Assembly (NCBI GenBank): GCA_028688225.1
Contig: JAQTYQ010000010.1
Span: forward strand, 1-64,000
Source: Opitutaceae bacterium
GTDB taxonomy: Bacteria; Verrucomicrobiota; Verrucomicrobiia; Opitutales; Opitutaceae
Reading direction: 5' to 3'
Length of the DNA stretch: 64,000 nucleotides
Shown: positions 24,787-35,434 of the stretch, piece by piece
Numbering within the stretch: position 1 is the stretch's first letter
Layout of the letters: each line of letters begins with the position of its first letter
Made by a program: the position numbers and the translations under genes
The notes under the pieces: model-generated
What the model was told of the DNA's origin: nothing
Seen by the model: the letters and a program-made list of their open reading frames with translations, nothing else
The model's database searches: none

Positions 24787-25848
24787 ATGCCGTTGTTCCC
24801 TCGTTACGTCCCGCTGCTGGCTGCCCTGACCCTGCTCTTTCTGCCCGCGCGGCTGGCCGCCGACCTAGTCTGGACGCCGGAAGGAGGCTGGAAGACCGAA
24901 GGCGGAGTCGTTTCCGGACTCGCCCCGAAGGAAAACCAGCACGCGCTCGAGCTGATGAACAAGGCGCGCGCCGCCGAGGACCGGGGCAGTTACGGGACGG
25001 CGCTCCGGGCTTACAAAAAGGTCACCCGGCGGTACCCCAATTCCATTTACGCCCCCGAGGCGTTTTACCACACGGGTTACATCCTGCTCGCGCGCCATCA
25101 ATATCTGAAGGCGTTTGCGGCCTTTCAGGAAATCGTGACGCGCTACCCGACCACCTCGCGGTTCAACCAGGTCGTGGGCGAACAATACCGCATTGCCAGC
25201 GCCCTGCTGGATGGCGCGCGCAACCGCAGCCGGGCCTTCCTGCCCGGATTCAAGAATCGGGAGGCTTCGATCGGCTTGTTCGGGCAGGTCATCGCCAATG
25301 CGCCGTACAGCGAGTACGCGGAACTCTCGCTCATGAGCATCGCCAAGGCCCACCAGCTGCTCAAGAATCCGGAGGAAAGCATCGATGCGCTGGACCGCAT
25401 GATCAATTCCTACCCGAGAAGCATCCTGACCCCCGATGCCTATCTGCGACTGGCCCAGGCGCACGCCTCGCTGGTCGAGGGGCCTTACTACGACCAGTCC
25501 TCCACCAAGGAAGCCATCACCTATTACGAGGATTTCATGATCCTCTACCCGGGCGACCCCAACATTGCCGTGGCCGAGAAAGGCCTCGCCCAGATGAAAC
25601 AGGTGCTGGCCGAGAGCAAGATGAAGGTCGGTGACTACTATTTCAAGTATCGCCGCAACTACAAGGCCGCGCGGGTCTTCTACAACGAGGCCATCACCGA
25701 CTATCCCGATTCGCCCATCGCGGCCCGCGCCCGCACCAAACTGGCCGTGGTCGACGCCCGGCTGGCCGAACAAGAAAAAGCGACGGCCGCGGCCGGCGGG
25801 AAGGGCCCGCCCCCGCCGCCCAGGAAAAAACGGTTCCTGTTCTTCTGA
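24787..25848 (+). CDS. BamD-like outer-membrane assembly TPR protein
   Basis: A 353-residue exported protein with a signal peptide ending in PARLAA. It contains at least five TPR-like repeats of the YfiO/BamD type (for example YKKVTRRYPNSIYAPEAFYH and FQEIVTRYPTTSRFNQVVGE, later SYPRSILTPDAYLRLAQAHA). Such proteins link BamA to the rest of the barrel-assembly machine. Unlike proteobacterial BamD there is no lipobox Cys after the signal, and the chain is about 110 residues longer with a Pro-rich basic C terminus. The role is inferred from domain type and from LptE following it. Confidence 0.75.
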   Translation: MPLFPRYVPLLAALTLLFLPARLAADLVWTPEGGWKTEGGVVSGLAPKENQHALELMNKARAAEDRGSYGTALRAYKKVTRRYPNSIYAPEAFYHTGYILLARHQYLKAFAAFQEIVTRYPTTSRFNQVVGEQYRIASALLDGARNRSRAFLPGFKNREASIGLFGQVIANAPYSEYAELSLMSIAKAHQLLKNPEESIDALDRMINSYPRSILTPDAYLRLAQAHASLVEGPYYDQSSTKEAITYYEDFMILYPGDPNIAVAEKGLAQMKQVLAESKMKVGDYYFKYRRNYKAARVFYNEAITDYPDSPIAARARTKLAVVDARLAEQEKATAAAGGKGPPPPPRKKRFLFF

Positions 25849-25879
25849 GCGGCTGGCCGCGCCGGCGGCTCATCTCTGT

Positions 25880-26455
25880 ATGTCATCCCAAGCGCAGCCG
25901 GGAATTCCAACACGGGAGTTCCGTCATCCGCGATGCCTTCGGCGCGCGCTCCCCGCGGGCCGTTTCCTCGGCCTCGGCTTGCTGCTGGGGCTGGCCGCCT
26001 GTTCGCACTACCAGCTTGGCACCCGGGGAAAACTGGCGTTCACCACGCTTTACGTGGCCCCGGTGGAAAATCGCGCCCTGCTGCCGCAGGCGCAGGCCAT
26101 CGTGGCCACGGCGGTCCGCGAGGCCCTGCTGCAGGACGGCCGCGTGACGCTGCTGCCCTCGGCCGAGACCGCCGAGGCGACCCTGCGGATCACACTGACC
26201 GGCTATGAGCGCGAGGTGGCGGCGGCCAGTTCCACCGACACCGGGCTGGCGCGGAAATTCGCCCTCCACCTGCAGGCCGCCTGCACGCTCACCGACAACC
26301 GCACCGGCCGGCCGCTGTTTGACGGCCGCGAGATCACTGTCACCAGGGACGTCTACGTCGACAGCGGCCAGGTGCCGGCAGAGTACCAGGCCCTGCCGCT
26401 GCTGGCCGGCGCACTCGCCGACCGGGTGACCCATGCCGTGCTCGACGTGTGGTGA
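25880..26455 (+). CDS. LptE-like LPS-assembly lipoprotein
   Basis: A 191-residue lipoprotein. The lipobox LAAC is followed by SHYQLGTRGKLAFTTLYVAP, matching the Y(x)LG...(I)YV.P start of LptE/RlpB, which plugs LptD for LPS insertion in the outer membrane. The ATG at 25880 lies in a repeat-like stretch (TGTCATCCCAAGCGCAGCCG), so the true start could be a nearer non-ATG codon before GRFLGLGLLLGL. It starts 31 bp after the BamD-like gene. Both act in outer-membrane biogenesis. Confidence 0.7.
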   Translation: MSSQAQPGIPTREFRHPRCLRRALPAGRFLGLGLLLGLAACSHYQLGTRGKLAFTTLYVAPVENRALLPQAQAIVATAVREALLQDGRVTLLPSAETAEATLRITLTGYEREVAAASSTDTGLARKFALHLQAACTLTDNRTGRPLFDGREITVTRDVYVDSGQVPAEYQALPLLAGALADRVTHAVLDVW

Positions 26456-26517
26456 GGAATCCGGCCGCTGCTTGTTCCCTGCCCCTTGCTCCCTTCTCCC
26501 TGCTCCGTCCCCCGTCC

Positions 26518-27171
26518 ATGCATCCACCGCTGCTCGTTCCCTCCATCCTCGCCGGCGATCACGCGCACCTCGCCGCCAGCGCGGCCGTCGTCGGCCGCGT
26601 CGGCCTGCCCTGGATCCACCTCGACATCATGGACGGGCATTTCGTGCCCAACCTCACCTTTGGCCCCGGCACGGTCGCGGCATTGCGCAAGACCTCGAAG
26701 CTCTTTTTCGACGTGCACCTGATGCTCGACGAGCCGCAGCGCTACATCGAGCCCTTCGCCACGGCGGGAGCCAGCCTCATCAGCATCCACATCGAACCGG
26801 CCTATGACCATGCCGGCACGCTGGTGCGCATCCGGCAGCTTGGCTGCCAGAACGGGATCGTCCTCAACCCCGGCACGCCGGCGGAGGCCATCGAGCCGTG
26901 GCTCGGCCGGGTGGACCTCGTGCTGGTGATGACCGTGCAGCCCGGCTTCGGCGGCCAGTCGTTCCGGCGCGACATGCTGCCCAAGATCGCCCAGATCGCC
27001 GACTGGCGGCGCGCCCGCGGACTCGACTTCCGTCTCGAGGTCGACGGCGGCATCGACCTCGCTACCGCGGCCGAGTGCCGCGCCGCCGGGGCCGACACCT
27101 TCGTGGCCGGCACTTCATTCTTCGGGACCAAGACCCCGGCCCGGTTTGCCGCCGCGTTCGCAAAGATTTGA
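26518..27171 (+). CDS. rpe: Ribulose-phosphate 3-epimerase
   Basis: Interconverts ribulose-5-phosphate and xylulose-5-phosphate in the pentose phosphate pathway. It is a TIM barrel of 217 residues from ATG 26518. Motifs are LVPSILAGDHAHLA, the metal site LDIMDGHFVPNLTFGP, DVHLMLDEP, the loop MTVQPGFGGQSF, and EVDGGID near residue 180. It is the last gene of the plus-strand block. A decayed minus-strand gene runs into its 3' end. Confidence 0.96.
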   Translation: MHPPLLVPSILAGDHAHLAASAAVVGRVGLPWIHLDIMDGHFVPNLTFGPGTVAALRKTSKLFFDVHLMLDEPQRYIEPFATAGASLISIHIEPAYDHAGTLVRIRQLGCQNGIVLNPGTPAEAIEPWLGRVDLVLVMTVQPGFGGQSFRRDMLPKIAQIADWRRARGLDFRLEVDGGIDLATAAECRAAGADTFVAGTSFFGTKTPARFAAAFAKI

Positions 27172-27620
27172 GATCGCGGCGTTCGCGAGCCACGACGGGA
27201 AAATCGATTTCCTGGGACATGGCCCCGAAAAAGCCCTTGGTAAACGCGATTTGCTCCGCGCAGAGGCGATGAATGCGGGTCGCGTCATCCTTTCCGATCG
27301 CTTGCGCCAGTTGTTGATAGAACTCAGATGCCAGTTCCTGGCCTTTCTCGGGATACGCCGGAATCTGCACGACGGTTTGGTTGGCGGCGACCATGCGAAC
27401 GTTCGCTACCCTGCGCTCGTAAGCAAGCCGCTGGTCGGTCATGTCCGCGATCACAGAGCAACTGAAGCTAATTGCTCCTCGCTCAGCGGAACCTGACGCT
27501 TGATCGCAGCAATGGTCGGGAAAACCGTGCTCGGCAATGAGGCCCGGGGAGGAATCAACCCAATCGGTTGATCCGGTGCGGACGCCGGCAGGACGCTGAC
27601 AGAAGGGGATGCCGCTAGAG
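27172..27620 (-). pseudogene. Frameshifted and 3'-truncated gene of unknown family
   Basis: Two minus-strand frames give one continuous protein-like sequence. The first reads SLAASPSVSVLPAS...IAAIKRQVPLSEEQLASVA and stops at a TGA near 27455. The second, shifted by one base, continues VIADMTDQRLAYERRVANVR...QELASEFYQQLAQAIGKDDA...CAEQIAFTKGFFGAMSQEID. It then runs into the antisense of rpe with no proper end. The N-terminal part overlaps the stop of the barrel gene upstream, so they were probably one operon. A sequencing error could explain the shift but not the missing end. Confidence 0.5.
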
Positions 27621-28325
27621 ACGCCAACTGATACCGAGGGAATATGCCGAAGCCGTCAGTCGGTTGCCTGGGGATGTCACTGGGGAGCTTCCCAAGGAAA
27701 CGAACTTGGGGAGACCGGGTATCCTACCGAAATCATAATAGGCATACCGCGCGGTGATGACGACGTTATCGGTTACTTCCCAGTCCAAGCCAATTCCAAC
27801 GTGGTAGGAATCTCGCGACAGGCTCATGCTCGTGACCTCGGTGTAGCTATATGGCGACGAGGCTCGATCAATCCGTGTGACTCTGACTTTGTTCTCGGAG
27901 CGATTGAATCCGCCTAGCAACGAGATCTGCACATGCTGGGTCAACGGCACGCGAACGACTGGCGTAATGCGGTAGGCATGCAGCCAATATTTCAGGATAT
28001 CTTGAGGCAGCGGCGCAAGGGACTCCGTTCCTGGTGGAAAAGAGTCCATGATGGGTGAGGAAAACGAATTGAAATCGACATACCCTCCCTCCAATGAGAA
28101 CCATCGGTATATCTCCGCGCCCACGGAGAAATCGCGGAACGTGCTGACCCCGGAATCGATCATTCTTTCGGTGGATCCGGGGGGTACATAGAAACCGGCC
28201 GCGTCGACCGAGCCGGCATCCGCCTTGTATCGACCGACCTGCGCCGTCAGATAGAATCGCGGCCAACCGGCCCAGAGACCCGAGGTCACGACGACATTCA
28301 GCAGAATAATGCGGAAGGTTTTCAT
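27615..28325 (-). CDS. Outer-membrane beta-barrel protein
   Basis: A 236-residue exported protein with a signal peptide (FRIILLNVVVTSGLWAGW). The mature chain shows alternating hydrophobic and polar strands (FYLTAQVGRYKADAG, FSVGAEIYRWFSLEGGYVDF, HVGIGLDWEVTDNVVITARYAYY) and ends SLGISWRL, the pattern of OmpA-like eight-stranded barrels. No specific family was assigned. Base composition is lower in GC than the core genes. It is followed directly by the frameshifted remnant. Confidence 0.65.
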   Translation of the reverse strand: MKTFRIILLNVVVTSGLWAGWPRFYLTAQVGRYKADAGSVDAAGFYVPPGSTERMIDSGVSTFRDFSVGAEIYRWFSLEGGYVDFNSFSSPIMDSFPPGTESLAPLPQDILKYWLHAYRITPVVRVPLTQHVQISLLGGFNRSENKVRVTRIDRASSPYSYTEVTSMSLSRDSYHVGIGLDWEVTDNVVITARYAYYDFGRIPGLPKFVSLGSSPVTSPGNRLTASAYSLGISWRL

Positions 28326-28652
28326 GGTGAGAACGAGTCCCGATGCTCTGGACTCCGTGAGCGTTGTGTTTCTTGCTCTCCACGGCGGTCAGGACCATTC
28401 AGCCCAATTCGCATCTCTGGCACGCGACACCTCGGGATGCGGGTGGTCCCCTACCACCTGAGTGCGCTGGGTTAGTTGAAGCTAACTGTGACTATAAAAT
28501 TCGGGATTTCGTGTCAAGAAACTGGAAATTAGAATTGCAAAGCATTAGGCAATAGTGACGGTTTCTTAATGAAAATAAGAAGCCGGCGATGAGTTCGGCC
28601 CCCGCAGACATAAGGGGAAGACTTGGATAGGCTCTTTGGCCGTGCTGCGTCT
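28326..28652. other. Intergenic stretch without a recognised gene
   Basis: The stretch is A+T-richer than its surroundings. It must hold the promoter of the minus-strand barrel gene. A small hairpin GTTAG-TTGAAG-CTAAC is near 28471-28486. No convincing protein, RNA or terminator was seen. Confidence 0.5.
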
Positions 28653-30290
28653 TCAGTGCTTGCCGATTTTGGCAATCTCCGCCGCATGGCGATATTGCTC
28701 GCGGAAGACCTTTCCCAGCCGCCTGGCCAGCGCGAGTTCGTCGGCCTTGTTCTTCGAGCCCAGCGCCGCCTTGATCTCACCTCCGGCCTGGTCGTAATCG
28801 ACGGCCGACATGTCCTGCAGCACGGCCAGCGCCGCCCCCGGCCGGCCGGCCGCGATGATGGCCTTCCAAGCCGCGACCAGCTCCGGATGCGTGTCCTGGC
28901 TCATGACGCGGATGATGAATGCCAGTTCGCGGAAGAGCCCGTCCGTCCATTCCTCGTGATAGATCAATTGATTCTTTTCCGCATACGGCGACACGTCGGG
29001 GTCGCTCCGATACTGCTTCCAGTCCTCCCGGTTGTAGAAATCGCGGCGCACCGGCATGCGGCGCAGATTGTACTGCACGGGGCCGCCCGGGGTGCCGGGT
29101 TTGAAATTCCACAGTTTCTGCGCGTCCGACGACAGCACCCAGTCGATGAACGCCAGCGCCACCGCGCGATTTTTCGCCCCGCGCAGGAGGGCGATGGGAT
29201 CGACGGAGCCGACCGTGCCGCCGGCGGGCGAGATGAAGACCAGCCGGTCAGAGCCGCCGCGGCGCCGCTCCGCCTCCACCTGCTGCCGTCCGTAGAAGTC
29301 GATGCACATGCCCGCCGCACAGTTGCCGTCAGCCACGTCGATCGGCACCTTCTGCGCGGAATCGGTGAAATAGCGCGCGTTGGCGCTGATCAACTGCACG
29401 CGCCGCAGGCCCTCGATCCAGCCTTCGTGGACGGCCTGGATCACGGCCTTCTTTTCATCGAGATCGGAAATCCGGTCGGACTGGACCATCAGGGCCAGCA
29501 GCCGTTCCTGCATCTGCTGCTGGATGACATTCTCGAACGCCTTGGCCATGGAGCTGCTTTTCGTCGGATCGGCGAGCGCCACCTCGCCCCGCAGGCGCGG
29601 ATCCTCCAGATCCGCCCACTGGACGGGCGGCGTCTTGATGCCGAGCCGGGCCAGGGATTCCCGGCTGGAAAGAATGCCATAGTTGCTCAATACCGTGCCG
29701 ATCCACCGGCCCTGCGGATCCCAGTATTCCTCCCCGGCGTAAAACCGGGGGATGACATTTTCGGTGAACCACTCCGGATGCCGCTCCAGCACGCCGCAGC
29801 CGACGATGCGCGCGGCCTGGGCCTGCCGCTCGAAATCATACGTGCCGCCGCCAAAAAACAGATCGATGCCGCAATCGACATCCGAAGCCAGAAACGCCCG
29901 CCGGGCGGCCGCGGCCGGCGTGTCCTGCGCCGGTGATCCGCCGGGGGTGATGCGCGGGTTGGCGAACGCCGCCTGCACCTCGTTGCTCCAGCGGCGTCGG
30001 AGCACGTGGGTCCAGTAGTTCTGGAACGACGCCGTGTAGGCCCCGTCGAGGTAGCGCGTGATTTCGCTCGCGCCACCGATGACCCGCCAGTCGACGAAGA
30101 CCGTCCGGCCGGTCTGCTGCCGGTACCAGCGTTGAAAAGCCAGCCCGAATTCGTAGCGGATCGCCTCGTTGTGCGGCGTGATGATGACGAGCGTGACATC
30201 GGCCTGCGCGGCCGGCGGCCTGCGCGGCCGGAGGACGAACGGCAGGGCGACTGTCGCCGCCAGAACCAGGATGATGAGCGGCTTCTTCAT
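28653..30290 (-). CDS. ABC importer substrate-binding protein (Fbp-like)
   Basis: A 545-residue exported or membrane-anchored protein from ATG 30290 (an upstream ATG adds seven residues). An N-terminal hydrophobic anchor (LIILVLAATVALPFVL) is followed by DVTLVIITPHNEAIRYEFGL, the beginning of a family of extracellular binding proteins for iron or similar ligands. It is longer than FbpA (about 340), with extra domains. The matching ATPase gene lies upstream on the same strand after a 200-bp repeat-filled gap. The likely permease is at 13294-14988. The ligand is unknown. Confidence 0.78.
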   Translation of the reverse strand: MKKPLIILVLAATVALPFVLRPRRPPAAQADVTLVIITPHNEAIRYEFGLAFQRWYRQQTGRTVFVDWRVIGGASEITRYLDGAYTASFQNYWTHVLRRRWSNEVQAAFANPRITPGGSPAQDTPAAAARRAFLASDVDCGIDLFFGGGTYDFERQAQAARIVGCGVLERHPEWFTENVIPRFYAGEEYWDPQGRWIGTVLSNYGILSSRESLARLGIKTPPVQWADLEDPRLRGEVALADPTKSSSMAKAFENVIQQQMQERLLALMVQSDRISDLDEKKAVIQAVHEGWIEGLRRVQLISANARYFTDSAQKVPIDVADGNCAAGMCIDFYGRQQVEAERRRGGSDRLVFISPAGGTVGSVDPIALLRGAKNRAVALAFIDWVLSSDAQKLWNFKPGTPGGPVQYNLRRMPVRRDFYNREDWKQYRSDPDVSPYAEKNQLIYHEEWTDGLFRELAFIIRVMSQDTHPELVAAWKAIIAAGRPGAALAVLQDMSAVDYDQAGGEIKAALGSKNKADELALARRLGKVFREQYRHAAEIAKIGKH

Positions 30291-30299
30291 CGCCTCTGC

Positions 30300-30482
30300 C
30301 TCCCGGGCCATAACCAGTCATCGCGAGTCCGGTTCTGCTGGCCGGCAGGACGGGGCGTGGCGATCCAGCCAGCCTTCGCCAAGGCTCCGGCTCGGCTCAT
30401 CCGCAACAGCAGTCGCGCCGAAGCTCGCAAGAGCGAAGGCGGAATGGATAGCCTCGTCGCTGTCGCTTCTCGCAATGACATG
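30300..30482. repeat. Repeat cluster between ABC subunit genes
   Basis: It holds a small palindrome AGCCTTCGCCAAGGCT, an inverted GCTCGCAAGAGC unit, and a TTGCGAGAAGCGACAGCGAC stretch of the common GTCATTGCGAG repeat type. It separates the binding-protein and ATPase genes. Confidence 0.5.
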
Positions 30483-30493
30483 CTCTTCAAATC

Positions 30494-31564
30494 CTATTCC
30501 ACCAGCACCACCACATCCTCCGGCGCGACCTGCGCATACAGGCCGCCTTGCGCCACGGAACCGAGAAAATGCGGATTCAGTTCGATGATCTTCAGGATCA
30601 GACCGGCGCAGTGGAAATCATACTGGGCCATCTCGCCCAGATAGACCGCCTCGCCAATCGTCCCCGGCACACAGTTCTGCACGCGGGCCTCGCGGCCGAG
30701 CATCCAGCACTCCGGCCGGATGGACACCGTGACCTCCGCACCCGCCTTGGGCGGCAGCGTTGGATCGCCCAGCACCCCGTCAAACCGGCCGAGGGCGGTC
30801 TCCACGCTGGCCTTGCCGCCGCTGGCGGCGAGCACCCGGCCGGAAATGAAATCGGCTGCGCCGATGAAGCCGGCCACCGACCGGCGGGCGGGGCAACGGT
30901 AGATCTCGTGTGGCGCCCCCACCTGCAGGATGCGGCCACTGTCGAGCACCGCCATGCGGTCGGAGATCGAGAGCGCCTCCTTCTGGTCGTGGGTCACGTA
31001 GACCGTGGTCAGCTGGAAGTCCTTGCAAACGCGGCGGATTTCCCCGCGCATCTCCAGCCGCAGTTTCGCATCGAGATTGGAAAGCGGTTCGTCGAGCAGC
31101 AGGCAGCGCGGCCGGACAACGAGGGCGCGGGCGAGCGCCACCCGCTGCTGCTGGCCGCCGGAAAGCTGGTTGGGCTTGCGGCCGGCCAGCTCGTTCATGT
31201 GCACCGATTCGAGCGCTTCGCCGGTCCGGCGCCGGATCTCGTCCTTCGGCACCTCACGCTCCTCGAGCCCGAAGGCGACGTTCTCGGCCACCGTCAGATG
31301 CGGCCACAACGCGTAGCTCTGAAAAACCATGCCGGTATTGCGCTTGTGCGGCGCGAGGCGCGTCACCTCCTCGTCGCCGAACAGGATCTGCCCCTCGTCC
31401 GGGATCGAGAAACCGGCCAGACACCGCAGCAGCGTGGTTTTCCCGCAGCCGCTCGGTCCGAGGAGGAAGAACAACTCACCGGGATTGATCGTGAGGTCCA
31501 GATTGTGCAGGGCGACGACCGGGCCGAAACGCTTCGTCAGCTTCTTGATCTGAATGGAAATCAT
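30494..31564 (-). CDS. ABC importer ATP-binding protein (FbpC/PotA-like)
   Basis: A 356-residue ATPase from ATG 31564. Walker [10 protein letters not shown] is at 36-44, the Q-loop is FQSYALWP, the signature LSGGQQQR is at 134-141, and Walker [12 protein letters not shown] starts at 155. A C-terminal TOBE/MOI regulatory domain covers about residues 250-356. This layout belongs to importers for ferric iron, spermidine or sugars. It precedes the binding-protein gene on the same strand and probably energises the two-domain permease at 13294-14988. Confidence 0.88.
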   Translation of the reverse strand: MISIQIKKLTKRFGPVVALHNLDLTINPGELFFLLGPSGCGKTTLLRCLAGFSIPDEGQILFGDEEVTRLAPHKRNTGMVFQSYALWPHLTVAENVAFGLEEREVPKDEIRRRTGEALESVHMNELAGRKPNQLSGGQQQRVALARALVVRPRCLLLDEPLSNLDAKLRLEMRGEIRRVCKDFQLTTVYVTHDQKEALSISDRMAVLDSGRILQVGAPHEIYRCPARRSVAGFIGAADFISGRVLAASGGKASVETALGRFDGVLGDPTLPPKAGAEVTVSIRPECWMLGREARVQNCVPGTIGEAVYLGEMAQYDFHCAGLILKIIELNPHFLGSVAQGGLYAQVAPEDVVVLVE

Positions 31565-31654
31565 CGCTTCCCCTGCGCGCGGGGCGAGGCAACCTGCCGC
31601 CTCCGGCAAAGTCAAAAGAATAACGGCCGGAGCGCAGTCGTGGCCTGAAACGTT

Positions 31655-31802
31655 ACGATGGTTTGGGCGGGCATTGGTTGTAGCCGGGGTCGCCTGCCGT
31701 GAGCATGTCGAACCGGCTGACCCCGGAAGGCCGGCCTCAACGAGGCCAGCTACAGATGCCAATCGGCTGCCCGCCTCCCGCGAAATCGCAACGATTGGGT
31801 CG
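31655..31802 (+). repeat. Dispersed intergenic repeat, copy B (best preserved)
   Basis: Begins ACGATGGTTTGGGCGGGCAT, then GGTTGTAGCCGGGGTCG, GGCTGACCCCGGAAGGCCGG, CTCAACGAGGCCAGCTACAG and the tail CGCGAAATCGCAACGATTGG. It contains an inverted repeat TGTAGC...GCTACA. It occupies most of the 361-bp gap between the ATPase gene and hpt. The rest of that gap shows nothing else recognisable. Confidence 0.65.
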
Positions 31803-31925
31803 TCCGCGCCCGCACCACCGGCAGTAAACAATTTGCCAGCGGCTGGAATTTGGCTTTTAGCTTGGCGCGACCCGCCGCCTTCCGTCCGTTGATCATCCGC
31901 CCGGCCGTCGCCGCTTTTCTTCGCC

Positions 31926-32504
31926 ATGCCCGCCACCACTCGCGCCTTGCCCGCCTCCCAGGACCTTGAGGAGATCATCATCTCCGAGACCATGATCAAA
32001 CGGCGGGTGCGAAAGCTCGGCCAGGAGATCACCGCCGCCTATGGCGAGGAGGAGGTCACCGTCGTCGCCATCATCAACGGCGCCCTGCTCTTCACCGCCG
32101 ACCTGCTGCGCGAAATCCGCTGCCCGATCCGGCTCGATTGCATCCGCGTCTCCAGCTACCGCAACGAAACCCGTGCGGCCGGCAAGCCCGAGATCGTGCA
32201 CAGCCTGACCATCGACATCGCCAACCGCCACGTGCTGCTGATCGACGACATCCTGGACACGGGCAAGACCCTCTCGGTGGTCGTCAACCTCATCAAGAAG
32301 CTCAAACCCGCCTCGGTGAAAACCTGCGTGCTCCTCGACAAGAAGGGCCGGCGCGAGGTGGAATACGCCGCCGATTTTGTCGGTTTCGACATCCCGGACC
32401 AGTTCGTGGTCGGCTACGGCCTCGATTTCGCGGAGCGCTACCGGAACCTGCCCTGCATCGGTGTGCTCAAACCCCACCTGCAGAATCCGCCCGAGTGGGC
32501 GTAG
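31926..32504 (+). CDS. hpt: Hypoxanthine phosphoribosyltransferase
   Basis: Purine salvage enzyme joining hypoxanthine or guanine to PRPP. It has 192 residues. The PRPP loop VLLIDDILDTGKTL (about 103-116) and the flexible-loop SSYRNETRAAG region are conserved, together with CVLLDKKGRR and the DFVGFDIPDQFVVGYGLD purine pocket. It is a single gene on the plus strand; no operon partner is evident. Confidence 0.94.
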   Translation: MPATTRALPASQDLEEIIISETMIKRRVRKLGQEITAAYGEEEVTVVAIINGALLFTADLLREIRCPIRLDCIRVSSYRNETRAAGKPEIVHSLTIDIANRHVLLIDDILDTGKTLSVVVNLIKKLKPASVKTCVLLDKKGRREVEYAADFVGFDIPDQFVVGYGLDFAERYRNLPCIGVLKPHLQNPPEWA

Positions 32505-32552
32505 CCCGGTTATTTCACACCCACAATGAGCTCCTCGGACAGTCTGCAAATT

Positions 32553-32628
32553 GGAGCGGCGACGCCCCCGTCGCCGTTCTGCTGGGCCGCAGAACGAGGG
32601 AACGCGCGACGAGGGCGTCGCGTCCCCA
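32553..32628. repeat. Nested palindromic repeat
   Basis: The inner hairpin CGTTCTGC-TGGGCC-GCAGAACG (32575-32596) lies inside outer arms GCGACGCCC and GGGCGTCGC. It is a REP-like element in the gap between hpt and the small membrane protein gene. Confidence 0.6.
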
Positions 32629-32692
32629 TGAAAAATCCGGGCCGGCCTGGATTTCTGGTCAGTCAATCCAACGAAACTCAAAAGGAGATCCT

Positions 32693-33118
32693 ATGAACAA
32701 AAAACTATGGCTGGGCGCCCTCGTGGTCTTTGTGGTGATCGCCATCTGGGAGACCATCGTCAACATGCTGTTGCTCTCCTCGGCTTATCAGGCGACCGCA
32801 AGCCTCTGGCGGCCGATGGCGGAGATGAAGATTTGGCTGTTCTATGTCATCTATCTGTTCGTGGCCTTTTTCTTCACCCTGATCTTCTCGAAAGGCTACG
32901 AGGGAAAGGGCGTCGGGGAAGGGCTGCGCTACGGCTTCTATGTGGGCATGATGATGGCGGTGCCGATGGCGTACGGGACGTACGCCTCGATGCCGATCCC
33001 CTATTCGCTGGCGCTGCAGTGGTTCCTCTACGGACTCATCGAATACCTGCTCTGCGGGATCGCAGTCGCCCTGGTGTTTGGCAAACAGGCGGCCGTCACG
33101 CCGGTGAAACCGGCGTAG
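32693..33118 (+). CDS. Small four-helix membrane protein
   Basis: A 141-residue protein from ATG 32693, preceded by a strong ribosome binding site AAAGGAG 6 bp upstream. Four hydrophobic helices are evident (WLGALVVFVVIAIWETIVNM, FYVIYLFVAFFFTLIFS, GLRYGFYVGMMMAVPM, ALQWFLYGLIEYLLCGIAVA). No catalytic motif was seen and no named family was recognised with confidence. The gene stands alone. Confidence 0.7.
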   Translation: MNKKLWLGALVVFVVIAIWETIVNMLLLSSAYQATASLWRPMAEMKIWLFYVIYLFVAFFFTLIFSKGYEGKGVGEGLRYGFYVGMMMAVPMAYGTYASMPIPYSLALQWFLYGLIEYLLCGIAVALVFGKQAAVTPVKPA

Positions 33119-33144
33119 GGTTGACGATCTCCGAATCCGCTGGG

Positions 33145-33174
33145 AAACCGCTGATGCACGCTGATCCCCGCTAA
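33145..33174. repeat. CTGAT-type interspersed repeat, short copy
   Basis: AAACCGCTGATGCACGCTGA followed by TCCCCGCTAA. It is a diverged relative of the repeat at 18771-18835, in the convergent gap before uvrB. Confidence 0.4.
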
Positions 33175-33283
33175 CGAGGTCCGCGTGTCCGCCTGACGTC
33201 TGGAGGCAGGGCGTGACCGCTGATATTCGGCCTGGATTCCCATCGCCGCAGTCGCCGTCCCGATCGAAGCGACCGCCGGCCCG

Positions 33284-35311
<2,028 letters not shown>

Positions 35312-35317
35312 AGGAAT

Positions 35318-35429
35318 CAATGAGGAAGCCAACCGGTACCAAGTTCCCGATGCACTGCAATCGCGTCACCGGTGTTCTTTCCGGTTAACTCTTCCAGCTC
35401 CATTGCTTGGCTTCCTGGGTTCCTCATTG
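35318..35429. repeat. Inverted repeat between uvrB and the coiled-coil gene
   Basis: Left arm CAATGAGGAAGCCAA (35318-35332) pairs with the right arm 35407-35429, whose complement is CAATGAGGAA...GGAAGCCAA with an 8-bp internal difference. It forms the whole spacer between two minus-strand genes. Confidence 0.5.
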
Positions 35430-35434
35430 AAGCC

